From: Polyangiaceae bacterium
GTDB lineage: Bacteria > Myxococcota_A > Polyangia > Polyangiales > Polyangiaceae
DNA: 62,326 bases
Assembly: GCA_023150915.1 (NCBI GenBank)
Contig: JAKLKA010000059.1
Location: 1 to 62,326, forward strand
Reading direction: 5' to 3'
The translations under genes were made by a program, and so were the position numbers. The notes under the pieces are model-generated. The model was not told where the DNA came from, made no database searches, and was given only the letters and a program-made list of their open reading frames with translations. Positions 25,832 to 34,523 of the stretch are shown piece after piece (within the stretch, counting starts at the first letter, position 1; each line of letters begins with the position of its first letter).

Positions 25832-26656
25832 ATGCTCGAGCCTGCCCGCCCGCCCGCCGTTGCGGGGCGCTTCTACCCCGGCGAAGCGCATCGCCTGGCG
25901 GCCGAGATCCGTCGGTGCCTGCCGGTCGCCCCGACCGAGCCGGTCGCCGCGCGGCTGCTCATGGTCCCGCATGCGGGCTACGTGTACAGCGGGGCCATCG
26001 CCGGCGAGACCTACGCCTGCGCGAAGGTGCCTGCTTCGGCGCTGGTGCTCTGCCCCAACCACACCGGCCTGGGTGATCGGCGGTCGCTCTGGGGCGGCGG
26101 TGACTGGCGCTTCCCCGGGTTCACGCTGGGCGTGGATCGTGACCTCACCCGACGGCTGGCAGCGACCGGGCTCTTGCACGCCGACGAGCGCGCCCACGTG
26201 ATCGAGCACGCCGCCGAGGTGCAGATGCCGTTCTTGCATGCGCGGCGCAGCGATGTGAAAGTGGTGCCCATCTGCCTCGGGCGCCTCGGGCTCGAAGAGT
26301 GCCAGGAGCTCGGCGCCGCCCTGGCCCGCGTGATCCGGGAAAGCGAGCACGAGCGCGAGCCGAGCGTCCTCTTGGTGGCCAGCTCGGACATGTCGCACTA
26401 CGAGCCCGCCGATCTGGCGCGCCAGCACGACAGCCTGGCCCTGGCGCGGGTGCTGGCGCTGGACCCGGCCGGGCTCCTCGAGGTCTGCGAACGCGAACGG
26501 ATCTCGATGTGTGGCTGCGTGCCCACCGTGGTCGGCCTGTTTGCCGCTCGCGAGCTCGCGGCCTCGCGGGCCGAGCTGGTACGCTACGGTAACTCGGGCG
26601 AGGTCTCAGGTGATTTCGACCAAGTGGTGGGCTACGCCGGCGTGATCGTGAGCTGA
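25832..26656 (+). CDS. Memo-family protein (AmmeMemoRadiSam system protein B)
   Basis: 274-residue member of the Memo family, structurally related to class III ring-opening dioxygenases and known to bind metal (copper or iron). Family signatures are PAVAGRFYPG at the N-terminus, VPHAGYVYSG with the first metal His, CPNHTGLG, the HAAEVQMPFL segment and SSDMSHY. In many prokaryotes this protein sits beside an AMMECR1 protein and a radical-SAM enzyme; neither is next to it here. ATG at 25832; a 16 bp gap separates it from the yqgE-like gene. Confidence 0.9.
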   Translation: MLEPARPPAVAGRFYPGEAHRLAAEIRRCLPVAPTEPVAARLLMVPHAGYVYSGAIAGETYACAKVPASALVLCPNHTGLGDRRSLWGGGDWRFPGFTLGVDRDLTRRLAATGLLHADERAHVIEHAAEVQMPFLHARRSDVKVVPICLGRLGLEECQELGAALARVIRESEHEREPSVLLVASSDMSHYEPADLARQHDSLALARVLALDPAGLLEVCERERISMCGCVPTVVGLFAARELAASRAELVRYGNSGEVSGDFDQVVGYAGVIVS

Positions 26657-26672
26657 AGGGAGGCCGTCTCCG

Positions 26673-27236
26673 ATGTCCGTACTCGCACCTGGAATGCTGG
26701 TCGCTGCGCCGCCCCTGGGCGATCCGAATTTCGACCGATCGGTGGTGCTGCTGGCGGCGCACGGTCCCGACGGCGCCTTCGGCTGGGTGGTGAACGGTCG
26801 CGAGGTGATGAGCATGCCCGAGCTCTTGGTGCGGGCCGACGTGACCGAGAGCGCCATCACCGTGCCGGGCCTGGTGCGGGTGGGCGGCCCCGTGGCGCAA
26901 GAGCAGGTCTGGCTCATCTACCGCAGCGAAGAGCGCTTCACCGACGTCGAGGGTCAGTTCGACGTCGGCTCGGGGATCACCGCGTGCGCGTCGCGCAAGG
27001 CGCTGGAAGCGGTTGCCAACGGGCACGCCCCGGGCAGCTTGATGGGGCTGATCGGTTACGCCGGCTGGGCGCCGGATCAGCTCGAGAACGAGATCCGCGC
27101 CGGCGCGTGGCTGCCGGTCGACCTCGACCCCGCCGTGGTGTTCGACGTGGAGAGCGCCGACGTCTGGACCCAGGCGTACCGCCGCGCGGGCACGAGCCCC
27201 ATCGCATTCACCACCCGAACGGTGGGCAGCGCCTGA
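26673..27236 (+). CDS. YqgE/AlgH family protein
   Basis: 187 residues, the usual size. It shows the family features: LAPGMLVAAPPLGDPNFDRSVVLL at the start (18-residue block shortened here to its hallmark DPNFDRSVV), GWVVNG, RVGGPV and MGLIGYAGWAPDQLENE. The molecular function of this widespread cytoplasmic family is not established; links to transcription and redox signalling have been proposed. ATG at 26673 with GGGAGG 8-13 bases upstream. Probably co-transcribed with the Memo gene. Confidence 0.92.
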   Translation: MSVLAPGMLVAAPPLGDPNFDRSVVLLAAHGPDGAFGWVVNGREVMSMPELLVRADVTESAITVPGLVRVGGPVAQEQVWLIYRSEERFTDVEGQFDVGSGITACASRKALEAVANGHAPGSLMGLIGYAGWAPDQLENEIRAGAWLPVDLDPAVVFDVESADVWTQAYRRAGTSPIAFTTRTVGSA

Positions 27237-27240
27237 GAGC

Positions 27241-27882
27241 TCAGCGCTCGACCAGCGGCACGAACACGCAAGGCACATCGCGCCGCATCCGCAGCTGGCC
27301 ATCGGCCGCGCGCTCGCCGATCATCAGCACCTGCCGGTGAGCGTCCCCGACCGGGATCGCGATCCGGCCGCCGGGGCCCAGCTGATCGAGCAGCGCTTCC
27401 GGTACCTGGTGGGGAGCTGCCGAGACCAGGATCCGGTCGAAGGGGGCGTGCTCGGGCAGCCCCTTGCTGCCGTCGCCCAGGTGGATGAACGCGTTGTCGA
27501 TGCCCAGGGCAGCCAGCGTGGCGCGAGCCCGCGCCGCCAGCGCCGGCCGGATCTCGATGGCGTCGACCCGCGCCGCCAGGCACGCGAGCAGCGCCGCCGC
27601 GTAGCCCGACCCCGCCCCGACCTCGAGCACCCGTGAGCTGGGCTCGCACTCCAGCGCGTCGAGCATCATGGCGATCATCGAGGGCTGGCTGATGGTCTGA
27701 TCGTCACCGATCGGCAGTGCGCGGTCCTCGTAGGCGGCGATGCGCTCTCGCTCGGGCACGAACACGTGGCGGGGGACGCGCCGGAACGCCTCGAGCACCC
27801 GCGGGTCGCGCGGGGCGGCGCCGAGCTCGACCGCGCGGACCATCCGCTCGCGCTCCACGCTCCATTCGTCGCTGCGGCCCAC
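27241..27882 (-). CDS. pcm: Protein-L-isoaspartate O-methyltransferase
   Basis: 213-residue repair enzyme that uses SAM to methylate isoaspartyl residues in aged proteins. Conserved regions: RVPRHVFVP and the isoAsp-specific QTISQPSMIAMM, the SAM-binding VLEVGAGSGYAAALLA, and FDRILVSAAPHQVPEAL. Length and order match the family. It is convergent with yqgE (4 bp between stops) and divergent from the FGE-fold gene. Confidence 0.96.
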   Translation of the reverse strand: MGRSDEWSVERERMVRAVELGAAPRDPRVLEAFRRVPRHVFVPERERIAAYEDRALPIGDDQTISQPSMIAMMLDALECEPSSRVLEVGAGSGYAAALLACLAARVDAIEIRPALAARARATLAALGIDNAFIHLGDGSKGLPEHAPFDRILVSAAPHQVPEALLDQLGPGGRIAIPVGDAHRQVLMIGERAADGQLRMRRDVPCVFVPLVER

Positions 27883-27957
27883 GGCCGGACCCTGCCCCGG
27901 GTCCGACCTCGGGGCAAACGGTTGCCCGAAGCCAGGGGCGCGTGTCAGGGTCGGGGA

Positions 27958-28818
27958 GTGTTCGCGAGAGCTCGCTCGGTTGCCGTGCTCTTGGCCGCGC
28001 TCGGGTCGATCTCGCTGGCCATGGCCCAGCCCGCAGCGCGCCGCGCGGTGCGCGCGGGCGGGGCACGCGGCTGCCCCGCCGGCATGGCGAAGCTCCCGGG
28101 CTTCTGCGTCGATCGCTGGGAAGCGTCGCTGGTCGACAAGCAGAGCGGGCGCGCGCTTTCACCCTATTTCCCCCCGCAACCCGCGGCCCTGACCCGCGTG
28201 CGCGAAGTGTGGCTGGTCGAGCGCACCCGGACCGGTGACGCCGGCGCGCGGGCCTGGCCGCTGCCCGAGCCGCCGCTGTTCCAGTTGACCGCACGCTACG
28301 AACCGATGGCCGTGTCGCGCCCCGGCGTGGTGCCCCACGGCTACCTGACCTACCACGCCGCCAAGGGCGCCTGTCAGGCGGCGGGCAAGCGGCTGTGCAG
28401 CGAAGAGGAATGGACCGTCGCCTGTCGGGGCAAAGCCGGCACCAAGTTCCCGTACGGCGCGCACTACCTTCCGGGCCGCTGCAACGTCCACCGCGCGGTC
28501 CATCCGGCGGCCGTGCTCCACGACAACGCCTCGATGGGCCTGATCGACCCCCGACTGAACCTGGTGGTCGAGTCCGGCAAAGATCCGCTCTTGCGGCTGA
28601 CGGGGGCCACCGCCGGCTGCGCCAGCAGCTGGGACGACGGCAGCCTGTTCGACATGGTCGGCAACCTGGACGAGTGGATCGACGATCCGAGCGGGGTGTT
28701 CGTCGGCGGGTTCTACGCCCGCATGACGACCAAGGGCTGCGAAGCCAAGATCACCGGGCACGCGCCCAGCTATTACGATTACTCGACCGGAACCCGGTGT
28801 TGCGCCGATCTGCGGTGA
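27958..28818 (+). CDS. Secreted FGE-fold (sulfatase-modifying-factor-like) protein
   Basis: 286 residues from GTG 27958 (GGGGA just upstream). The signal peptide ends SLAMAQ. The rest is a formylglycine-generating-enzyme/SUMF1 fold: a start MAKLPGFCVDRWEAS, GKRLCSEEEWTVACRG, DMVGNLDEWIDD and the C-terminal GTRCC. In catalytic FGE two Cys lie in the GGSW-x-C-x4-C segment; here that segment reads GGFYAR with Arg instead of the first Cys, so formylglycine synthesis is unlikely. A structural or ligand-binding role in the envelope is inferred. A similar protein is encoded at 54944-55837. Confidence 0.82.
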   Translation: MFARARSVAVLLAALGSISLAMAQPAARRAVRAGGARGCPAGMAKLPGFCVDRWEASLVDKQSGRALSPYFPPQPAALTRVREVWLVERTRTGDAGARAWPLPEPPLFQLTARYEPMAVSRPGVVPHGYLTYHAAKGACQAAGKRLCSEEEWTVACRGKAGTKFPYGAHYLPGRCNVHRAVHPAAVLHDNASMGLIDPRLNLVVESGKDPLLRLTGATAGCASSWDDGSLFDMVGNLDEWIDDPSGVFVGGFYARMTTKGCEAKITGHAPSYYDYSTGTRCCADLR

Positions 28819-28843
28819 CTCGAGGTCGCCCCGCGACCCTGCT

Positions 28844-29620
28844 TCACGCGCTGCGCTCGCCGTCGAGCACCCGAATCAAGCGGTGGTGCGCGGCTTCGAG
28901 CAGGCCCAGGCGGGCCTCGGTGGCGGGCCTTTCACCCCAGCGCGAGTACGACAACACCACCAGACGCACCCCCGGCTCGAAGGGCTGCGGCAGCGTGCGC
29001 AGCACCACCGCCGACTGGTCGTCCTCGTCCCAGCTGAGGGCCAGGTCACGGCCCGGCGCGTGAGAGAGCACTCGCCCGCTCATGGTCTCGCCGGCGCCCA
29101 GATCGAGGCGGAAGCGCGAGCCGGCCGCGCCCAATCCGTTGCCCCGCCCCAGCCAGGTGGCCAGCGCGTCCGGGTCGGTGAAGAACACGTGCGCGGTGTC
29201 GGTGTTGGTTCGCGCGGGGCGCATCAGCCAGCGCACGTTGCGAGCGCTGTCGGCGTGGGTCTCGCAGTGGTGCATCAGCAGGCCCAGGCTGAGCTGCCAC
29301 GACGAGCTCACGCCCTCGCGCTCGTCGCCGTCGCCCACCCCGGTGTGGGTGAGCGAGACGCCGTGGTCGTCGAGCTCGAGCACCACGCGGGTCGCCCCCT
29401 TGGCCAGCACCACCCGGCGCTCGGGCACGACCTCGAGCACCCCCAGAGAAAGCTCCACGCCCAGCGCGGGCCAGCGCAGCTCGAGCATCGAGCCCGCTGC
29501 GACTTCGCCGCTGGCCTCGTCGGCCTGCCACCCGGTCATCCCCTGCGCGCTGCTGCACGCTCGCCAGATGCGCGAACGCGGGGCGGCGATGGATTGCGTC
29601 AAGCGAATTTCGGAGGACAC
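28844..29620 (-). CDS. Two-domain SRPBCC/AHSA1-like protein
   Basis: 258 residues with two START-like halves. Residues 1-115 begin EIRLTQSIAAPRSRIWRACS, the typical first strand and helix of AHSA1/polyketide-cyclase-like folds; residues 135-258 restart with TAHVFFTDPDALATWLG and contain ALSWDEDDQSAVV and a final long helix. Such folds bind hydrophobic ligands or act as Hsp90-activator-like proteins. There is no signal peptide. ATG at 29620. Ligand and role cannot be told. Confidence 0.78.
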   Translation of the reverse strand: MSSEIRLTQSIAAPRSRIWRACSSAQGMTGWQADEASGEVAAGSMLELRWPALGVELSLGVLEVVPERRVVLAKGATRVVLELDDHGVSLTHTGVGDGDEREGVSSSWQLSLGLLMHHCETHADSARNVRWLMRPARTNTDTAHVFFTDPDALATWLGRGNGLGAAGSRFRLDLGAGETMSGRVLSHAPGRDLALSWDEDDQSAVVLRTLPQPFEPGVRLVVLSYSRWGERPATEARLGLLEAAHHRLIRVLDGERSA

Positions 29621-29811
29621 GCGGGCACCGGCTTTCTAGCGTCGCTGCTACTTTCCACCGCTGGCGCACGAGATCCAGCTGAAAACGCAGACTTCACGCT
29701 GGCGGAGGCCAGCGCCCCACCGTAAGAACGAGAGGTCCCCCAGCGGCGCTCGGCCCGCGCGTGATCGGCGCGCGAGCCGACGTGGGCCACGTTCTACCCG
29801 GAAGGATCGAC

Positions 29812-31002
29812 ATGAAGCGCACTCTCCTCGTGTCCTGTCTCGTCTCGCTCTCGGCTGTCGGTTGCGGCGCCTCACCGGCCCCCGAGCCCCCGGTCGAACA
29901 GCAGGCGAACGCCATCAAGGGCGGGCAACAAGACTTCGAGGACGTGAACGTGGTCGGCATGTTCGCCATGAGCGGCGGGATGTGTACCGGCTCGCTGATT
30001 GCTCCCAACCTGGTGCTCACGGCGCGGCACTGCGTGTCGCCCATCGTGCCGGACAACGGCGGCACGGTTCAGTGCGGGGTCTCGAAGTTCGGCACGCCCT
30101 ACGCGGGGGGCGGGTTCTTCGTCTCGACCGACCAGCAGCTCTCCCAGCAAGGGAAGTGGTTCAAGAGCGCCGAGGTGCGCGTGCCCACCGACGGCGACGA
30201 TGCGTGTGGCTACGACGTTGCGCTGATCATCTTGGCCGAGAACGTGGACGTGCCCCCGCGGGTGCCGCGGATCGACGTGCCGGTGGCCGCCGGCGAGCCC
30301 TACTCGGCGGTCGGGTACGGCCAACAGGGCACCTCGGGGTGGAGCGGCGGCGAGCGGATGGCGCTGGGCGGGCTCACGGTGAAGTGCGGCGCGGGCGAGT
30401 GCGGGCACCCGAGCATTGCCGGCAGCGAGTTTCTGGGCGACACCGGCATCTGTCAGGGCGATTCGGGGGGGCCGGCGCTCGATGCCAAGGGCAAGGTCGT
30501 CGGCGTGGTGTCGCGCGGCGGCGAAGGCTGCACCACGCCGATCTATGGCGCGGTGACCTCGTGGAGCGCGTTCATCACCGAGACGGCGAAAGACGCCGCG
30601 CAGAAGGCCGGTGCCGCGCCCCCGTTCTGGGCGCTGAGCGGCAAGAGCGACCCCGAAGAGCCGCCGCCGCCTCCCCCCGACGCCGGCAGCGCCCAAGGCC
30701 AGAGCTGCGGACAAGGCCAGGGCTGCCCGAACGGGTACCAGTGCTACGCCGCGGGCAGCCCCGAAACGGCGACCTGTGCCGCGGTCTGCAACGCATCGCT
30801 CCCGTGCGGGCCGGGCCTCGAGTGCTCATCGCTGGGCGTGTGCACCGCGCTGCCGGCGGGCAACGCCGCGGACTCGAACAGCAGCGGCGGTTGCTCTCTG
30901 GGTGGCGAGCGCGGCCCGGCCAAGCCGGTGCCCTGGGTGTTTGCCACCCTGGGCCTGTGCGTCGGATTGGCGCGCCGCCGACGGGCGCGGAGATTCTCGT
31001 GA
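29812..31002 (+). CDS. S1-family serine protease with lipobox and MYXO-CTERM-like tail
   Basis: 396-residue exported protease. The signal peptide ends SLSAVGC, giving a possible lipid anchor. The chymotrypsin-fold domain (about residues 35-260) has the triad in TARHC, GYDVALI and GDSGGP. The residue six before the catalytic Ser is Gly, so the S1 pocket is not the Asp type of trypsin. A Pro-rich hinge leads to a Cys-rich module (SCGQGQGCPNGYQC ... CGPGLECSSLGVC), then GGCSLGG, a hydrophobic helix and RRRRARR, resembling the MYXO-CTERM sorting tail. Start ATG at 29812 with GAAGGA at 29801-29806. Carrying both an N-terminal lipobox and a C-terminal anchor is unusual. Confidence 0.88.
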   Translation: MKRTLLVSCLVSLSAVGCGASPAPEPPVEQQANAIKGGQQDFEDVNVVGMFAMSGGMCTGSLIAPNLVLTARHCVSPIVPDNGGTVQCGVSKFGTPYAGGGFFVSTDQQLSQQGKWFKSAEVRVPTDGDDACGYDVALIILAENVDVPPRVPRIDVPVAAGEPYSAVGYGQQGTSGWSGGERMALGGLTVKCGAGECGHPSIAGSEFLGDTGICQGDSGGPALDAKGKVVGVVSRGGEGCTTPIYGAVTSWSAFITETAKDAAQKAGAAPPFWALSGKSDPEEPPPPPPDAGSAQGQSCGQGQGCPNGYQCYAAGSPETATCAAVCNASLPCGPGLECSSLGVCTALPAGNAADSNSSGGCSLGGERGPAKPVPWVFATLGLCVGLARRRRARRFS

Positions 31003-31011
31003 CGATGTCGG

Positions 31012-31084
<73 letters not shown>

Positions 31085-31098
31085 GGGAAGGGACCGCG

Positions 31099-31126
31099 AG
31101 GGTATCCGCGGAACTCGATCTGTCAA
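31099..31126 (-). promoter_or_regulatory. Predicted promoter for tRNA-Ala
   Basis: On the minus strand a consensus TTGACA (31121-31126) is followed after 16 bp by TACCCT (31099-31104), placing a start near 31092, 8 nt before the tRNA. Confidence 0.55.
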
Positions 31127-31159
31127 CCAAATCCTTCGCGGGTGGGCCCTCCTCCACCG

Positions 31160-31187
31160 TTGACCCCCGTAGCCTGGTGGTTATCTT
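31160..31187 (+). promoter_or_regulatory. Predicted promoter for dnaK
   Basis: TTGACC (31160-31165) and TATCTT (31182-31187) with a 16-bp spacer, facing dnaK and back to back with the tRNA-Ala promoter 33 bp away. The leader would be about 110 nt. I see no CIRCE inverted repeat and no clear heat-shock sigma-32 type element in the interval. Confidence 0.45.
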
Positions 31188-31304
31188 CCGACCCATCCCG
31201 CGGCCGAAAACTCGGAACGCCGCGGGTCGCGAGGGCTCGCGAGCTGCGGTCATACTCAGGGCCGCTCGGCGGGCCCTGCCGAAGCATGAGGAGAACAGAG
31301 CGTC

Positions 31305-33215
31305 ATGGGCAAGATCATCGGTATCGATCTCGGAACGACGAACAGCGTCGTCGCGGTGATGGAGGGCAAAGAGCCCAAGGTCATCGTCAACGAAGAGGGG
31401 TCGCGCCTCACCCCGTCGGTCGTCGCATGGGACGAAAAGGGTGAGATCCTCGTGGGCACCATCGCGAAGCGCCAAGCGGTGACCAATCCCGAGAACACCG
31501 TCTACTCGTCCAAGCGCTTCATTGGCCGTCGCTTCGACGAGGTCGAGCAAGAGCGCAAGCGCGTGCCCTTCAAGGTGGTGAGCGGCAAGAACGGCGACGT
31601 CGCGATCGAGGCTCGGGGCAAGGCCATGGCGCCCCCCGAGGTCGCCGCCAAAGTGCTGATGAAGCTGAAGAAGGCCGCGGAAGACTACCTGGGCGAGAAG
31701 GTGACCGAAGCGGTCATCACCGTGCCGGCATACTTCAACGACTCGCAGCGCCAGGCTACCAAAGACGCGGGCAAGATCGCCGGTCTCGAGGTGCGCCGCA
31801 TCATCAACGAGCCGACGGCCGCAGCACTGGCCTACGGCCTGGACAGCAAGAGCAACGAAGTCATCGCCGTCTACGATTTCGGCGGCGGCACCTTCGACAT
31901 CTCGATCCTCGAGGTGGGTGACAACGTCGTGCAGGTCATCGCGACCAACGGCGACACGCACCTGGGTGGCGACGACGTCGACCACCTGATCATGGAGTGG
32001 CTGATCGCCGAGTTCAAGAAGGACACCGGCATCGACATCTCGAACGACAAGATGGTGATTCAGCGCCTGAAAGACGCTGCCGAGCAGGCCAAGATCGAGC
32101 TCTCGAGCAAGATGGAGACCACCATCAACCTGCCCTTCCTCACGGCGGACGCCGGCGGGCCGAAGCACTTGCAGAAGCAGCTCACGCGGGCCCGCCTCGA
32201 GCAGATGATCACGCCTTTGGTCGAGCGCAGCATGACGCCAGTCAAGAAGGCGCTGGAAGACTCGAAGAAGAAGGCGAGCGAGATCGACGAGGTGGTGCTG
32301 GTCGGCGGGTCGACGCGCATTCCGCTGGTGCAAGAGACGGTCAAGAAGTTCTTCGGCAAAGAGCCCCACAAGGGCGTGAACCCGGACGAGGTCGTCGCCG
32401 TCGGCGCCGCGGTGCAGGGCGGTGTGCTGGGTGGCGAAGTGCAAGACGTGGTGCTGCTCGACGTCACCCCGCTCAGCCTGGGTGTCGAGACGCTGGGCGG
32501 TGTGATGACGGTGATGATTCCGCGCAACACCACCATCCCGACGCAGAAGAAAGAGATCTACTCGACGGCCGCCGACGGGCAGACCAGCGTCGAGATCCAC
32601 GTGCTGCAGGGCGAGCGCGCCGAGGCGCGTTACAACCGCACGCTGGGCAAGTTCCACCTCGAAGGGCTGCCGCCCGCTCCGCGCGGCATTCCGAAGGTCG
32701 AGGTCACCTTCGACATCGACGCCAACGGCATCTTGGCCGTCACCGCCAAGGACATGGCCACCGGCAAGGACCAGCGCATCACCATCACCGCCAACAGCGG
32801 CATCAGCGAGGACGAGATCAGCCGCATGGTCACCGAGGCCGGTCAGCACGAGGCCGAAGACAAGCGCCGGCGCGAAGAGATCGAGCGCCGAAACAAGCTC
32901 GACAACCTGTGCTACACGCTGGAAAAGCAGATCTCCGAGAACAAGGAGAAGCTGCAGGGCGCCGACGTCTCGAGCCTGGAGGCGCTGATCAAGGAAGGGC
33001 GTTCTGCCATCGAGAAGCAGGACGACGCGCAGGTGCAAGACGTGCTGGGCCGCCTCGAGAAAGAGGCCTATGCCATGGCCAGCAAGCTGTACGAGTCGGC
33101 GGGCGCGGGCGCGGGCGCCGGCGCTGCGCCGGGCGCCGGGGCGGGTGCCCCCCCACCCGGCAGCGACAAGAAGAAGGGTGACGTGATCGACGCCGAGTTC
33201 GAGGAAACGAACTAG
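31305..33215 (+). CDS. dnaK: Hsp70 chaperone DnaK
   Basis: 636-residue ATP-dependent chaperone, full length. Phosphate-binding [14 protein letters not shown] at residues 5-18, [11 protein letters not shown] in the ATPase domain, the conserved linker [12 protein letters not shown], a beta-sandwich substrate domain ([13 protein letters not shown]), a helical lid, then a Gly/Ala/Pro-rich tail ending in the DVIDAEFEE-type motif that contacts co-chaperones. ATG 31305, with GAGGAG at 31288-31293. No grpE or dnaJ is adjacent. Six bp downstream starts an FAD oxidoreductase gene, possibly co-transcribed. Confidence 0.98.
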   Translation: MGKIIGIDLGTTNSVVAVMEGKEPKVIVNEEGSRLTPSVVAWDEKGEILVGTIAKRQAVTNPENTVYSSKRFIGRRFDEVEQERKRVPFKVVSGKNGDVAIEARGKAMAPPEVAAKVLMKLKKAAEDYLGEKVTEAVITVPAYFNDSQRQATKDAGKIAGLEVRRIINEPTAAALAYGLDSKSNEVIAVYDFGGGTFDISILEVGDNVVQVIATNGDTHLGGDDVDHLIMEWLIAEFKKDTGIDISNDKMVIQRLKDAAEQAKIELSSKMETTINLPFLTADAGGPKHLQKQLTRARLEQMITPLVERSMTPVKKALEDSKKKASEIDEVVLVGGSTRIPLVQETVKKFFGKEPHKGVNPDEVVAVGAAVQGGVLGGEVQDVVLLDVTPLSLGVETLGGVMTVMIPRNTTIPTQKKEIYSTAADGQTSVEIHVLQGERAEARYNRTLGKFHLEGLPPAPRGIPKVEVTFDIDANGILAVTAKDMATGKDQRITITANSGISEDEISRMVTEAGQHEAEDKRRREEIERRNKLDNLCYTLEKQISENKEKLQGADVSSLEALIKEGRSAIEKQDDAQVQDVLGRLEKEAYAMASKLYESAGAGAGAGAAPGAGAGAPPPGSDKKKGDVIDAEFEETN

Positions 33216-33220
33216 CGTCC

Positions 33221-34444
33221 GTGGTTTCGACTCCCCGAAACGTCGAGGTCCTGATCGTCGGCGGTGGGCCGGCTGGCATGACGACTGCGCTGTTTCTGGC
33301 GCACGCCATGCCGGCGCTCACCGACCGCATGCTCGTGGTCGACGCCGAGCACTTCCCCCGCGAGAAGTTCTGTGCGGGCGGTGTGGGTGCGCGCGCGGAC
33401 AAGCTGCTCGGGTCCATCGGCGTCAGCGTCGATGTACCCGGCGTGCCGGTGAACGCCATCGCGTTTCGTGCCATGGGTCGCACCACGGTGGTGCGCGAAG
33501 ACGCCATCGGCCGGGTCGTGCGCCGCGTCGAGTTCGACCACGAGCTGGTTCGGGTCGGGCAGCGGCGTGGCATCCCGTTCGCTGGCGGCACGCGGGTGGT
33601 GGGGCTGAACCGCACCGCCCGCGGCTACGTTGCGGACACCACCGCGGGGCCGATTCACGCACGCGTGGTCATCGGCGCCGACGGCGTGCGCAGCGTGGTG
33701 CGTCGCGCCTTGGGGTTTCAGGCCGCAAAGTACCGCGCCCAGGCCATCGAGGTGGACACCGACCCGGTGGACTCGGACCTCGAGCGCGACGTGCTTCTGT
33801 TCGATGCCACCCGCCGGGAGCTGCCCGGGTACTACTGGGACTTTCCCACGCTGGTGGACGGCCAAGAGAAGGTCGTGCGCGGGGTCTACATTCTGCGGCC
33901 GACCGACGGCCCGGCGGTGGTCGAGATCCAGGCCGTGCTCGAGGCCGAGCTTGCCAGCCGCGGCATCGACCTCGGCAAGCTGAAGAAGAAGCGCTACGCC
34001 GAGCTGGTGTTCGACCCTCACATCCCGGTGTCGACCCCCCACGCGCTCTTGGTGGGCGAGGCCGCGGGCATCGACCCGGTCACCGGCGAGGGGATAGCGC
34101 AGGCGATCTATTACGGAGCGGCGGCAGCCAAGTACCTCGCGCAGAAGCTGCCCGCGCGCGAGCTCGATTTCCAGGACTGGCCCTCCGCCATTCGACACAG
34201 CTCCATCGGGCGCGATCTGATCGTACGCACCCTGGGGGTGGGTCTGTTCTACGGTCGGCCACGCGCCAACATCGAAGCCTTCTTGCACGCTTCGCCCGAG
34301 TTCATCCGAGTGGGTTGCCAGCACTTCGGCGGGAAGCCCTGGTCGACGGCGGCCCTGCTCCGAGCGGGTGGGCGCGCCCTCTGGCACACCGGCTACTTCC
34401 TCGCCGGGCGGGTGCCTGCCCTGCGCGAGCCGGGCGCGGGCTGA
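33221..34444 (+). CDS. FAD-dependent oxidoreductase, geranylgeranyl-reductase-like
   Basis: 407 residues. Dinucleotide-binding VEVLIVGGGPAGMTTALFLA at the N-terminus, a REKFCAGGVG segment, GADGVRSVVRR (the DG motif) near residue 155 and a second FAD motif GEAAGIDPVTGEGIAQAI near 285, an order typical of geranylgeranyl reductase and related PHBH-fold enzymes that reduce isoprenoid chains or hydroxylate aromatics. The C-terminus adds a helical part. GTG start at 33221, 5 bp after dnaK. Substrate not predictable; lipid or quinone metabolism is a reasonable guess. Confidence 0.87.
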   Translation: MVSTPRNVEVLIVGGGPAGMTTALFLAHAMPALTDRMLVVDAEHFPREKFCAGGVGARADKLLGSIGVSVDVPGVPVNAIAFRAMGRTTVVREDAIGRVVRRVEFDHELVRVGQRRGIPFAGGTRVVGLNRTARGYVADTTAGPIHARVVIGADGVRSVVRRALGFQAAKYRAQAIEVDTDPVDSDLERDVLLFDATRRELPGYYWDFPTLVDGQEKVVRGVYILRPTDGPAVVEIQAVLEAELASRGIDLGKLKKKRYAELVFDPHIPVSTPHALLVGEAAGIDPVTGEGIAQAIYYGAAAAKYLAQKLPARELDFQDWPSAIRHSSIGRDLIVRTLGVGLFYGRPRANIEAFLHASPEFIRVGCQHFGGKPWSTAALLRAGGRALWHTGYFLAGRVPALREPGAG

Positions 34445-34523
34445 GCCGGCCCGCCAGCCCGTGCGCGGCCCACCGATCCGGCAGTTCCCGCGCATCCGGG
34501 ATCGTGTATGGATCCCGGCCGTC

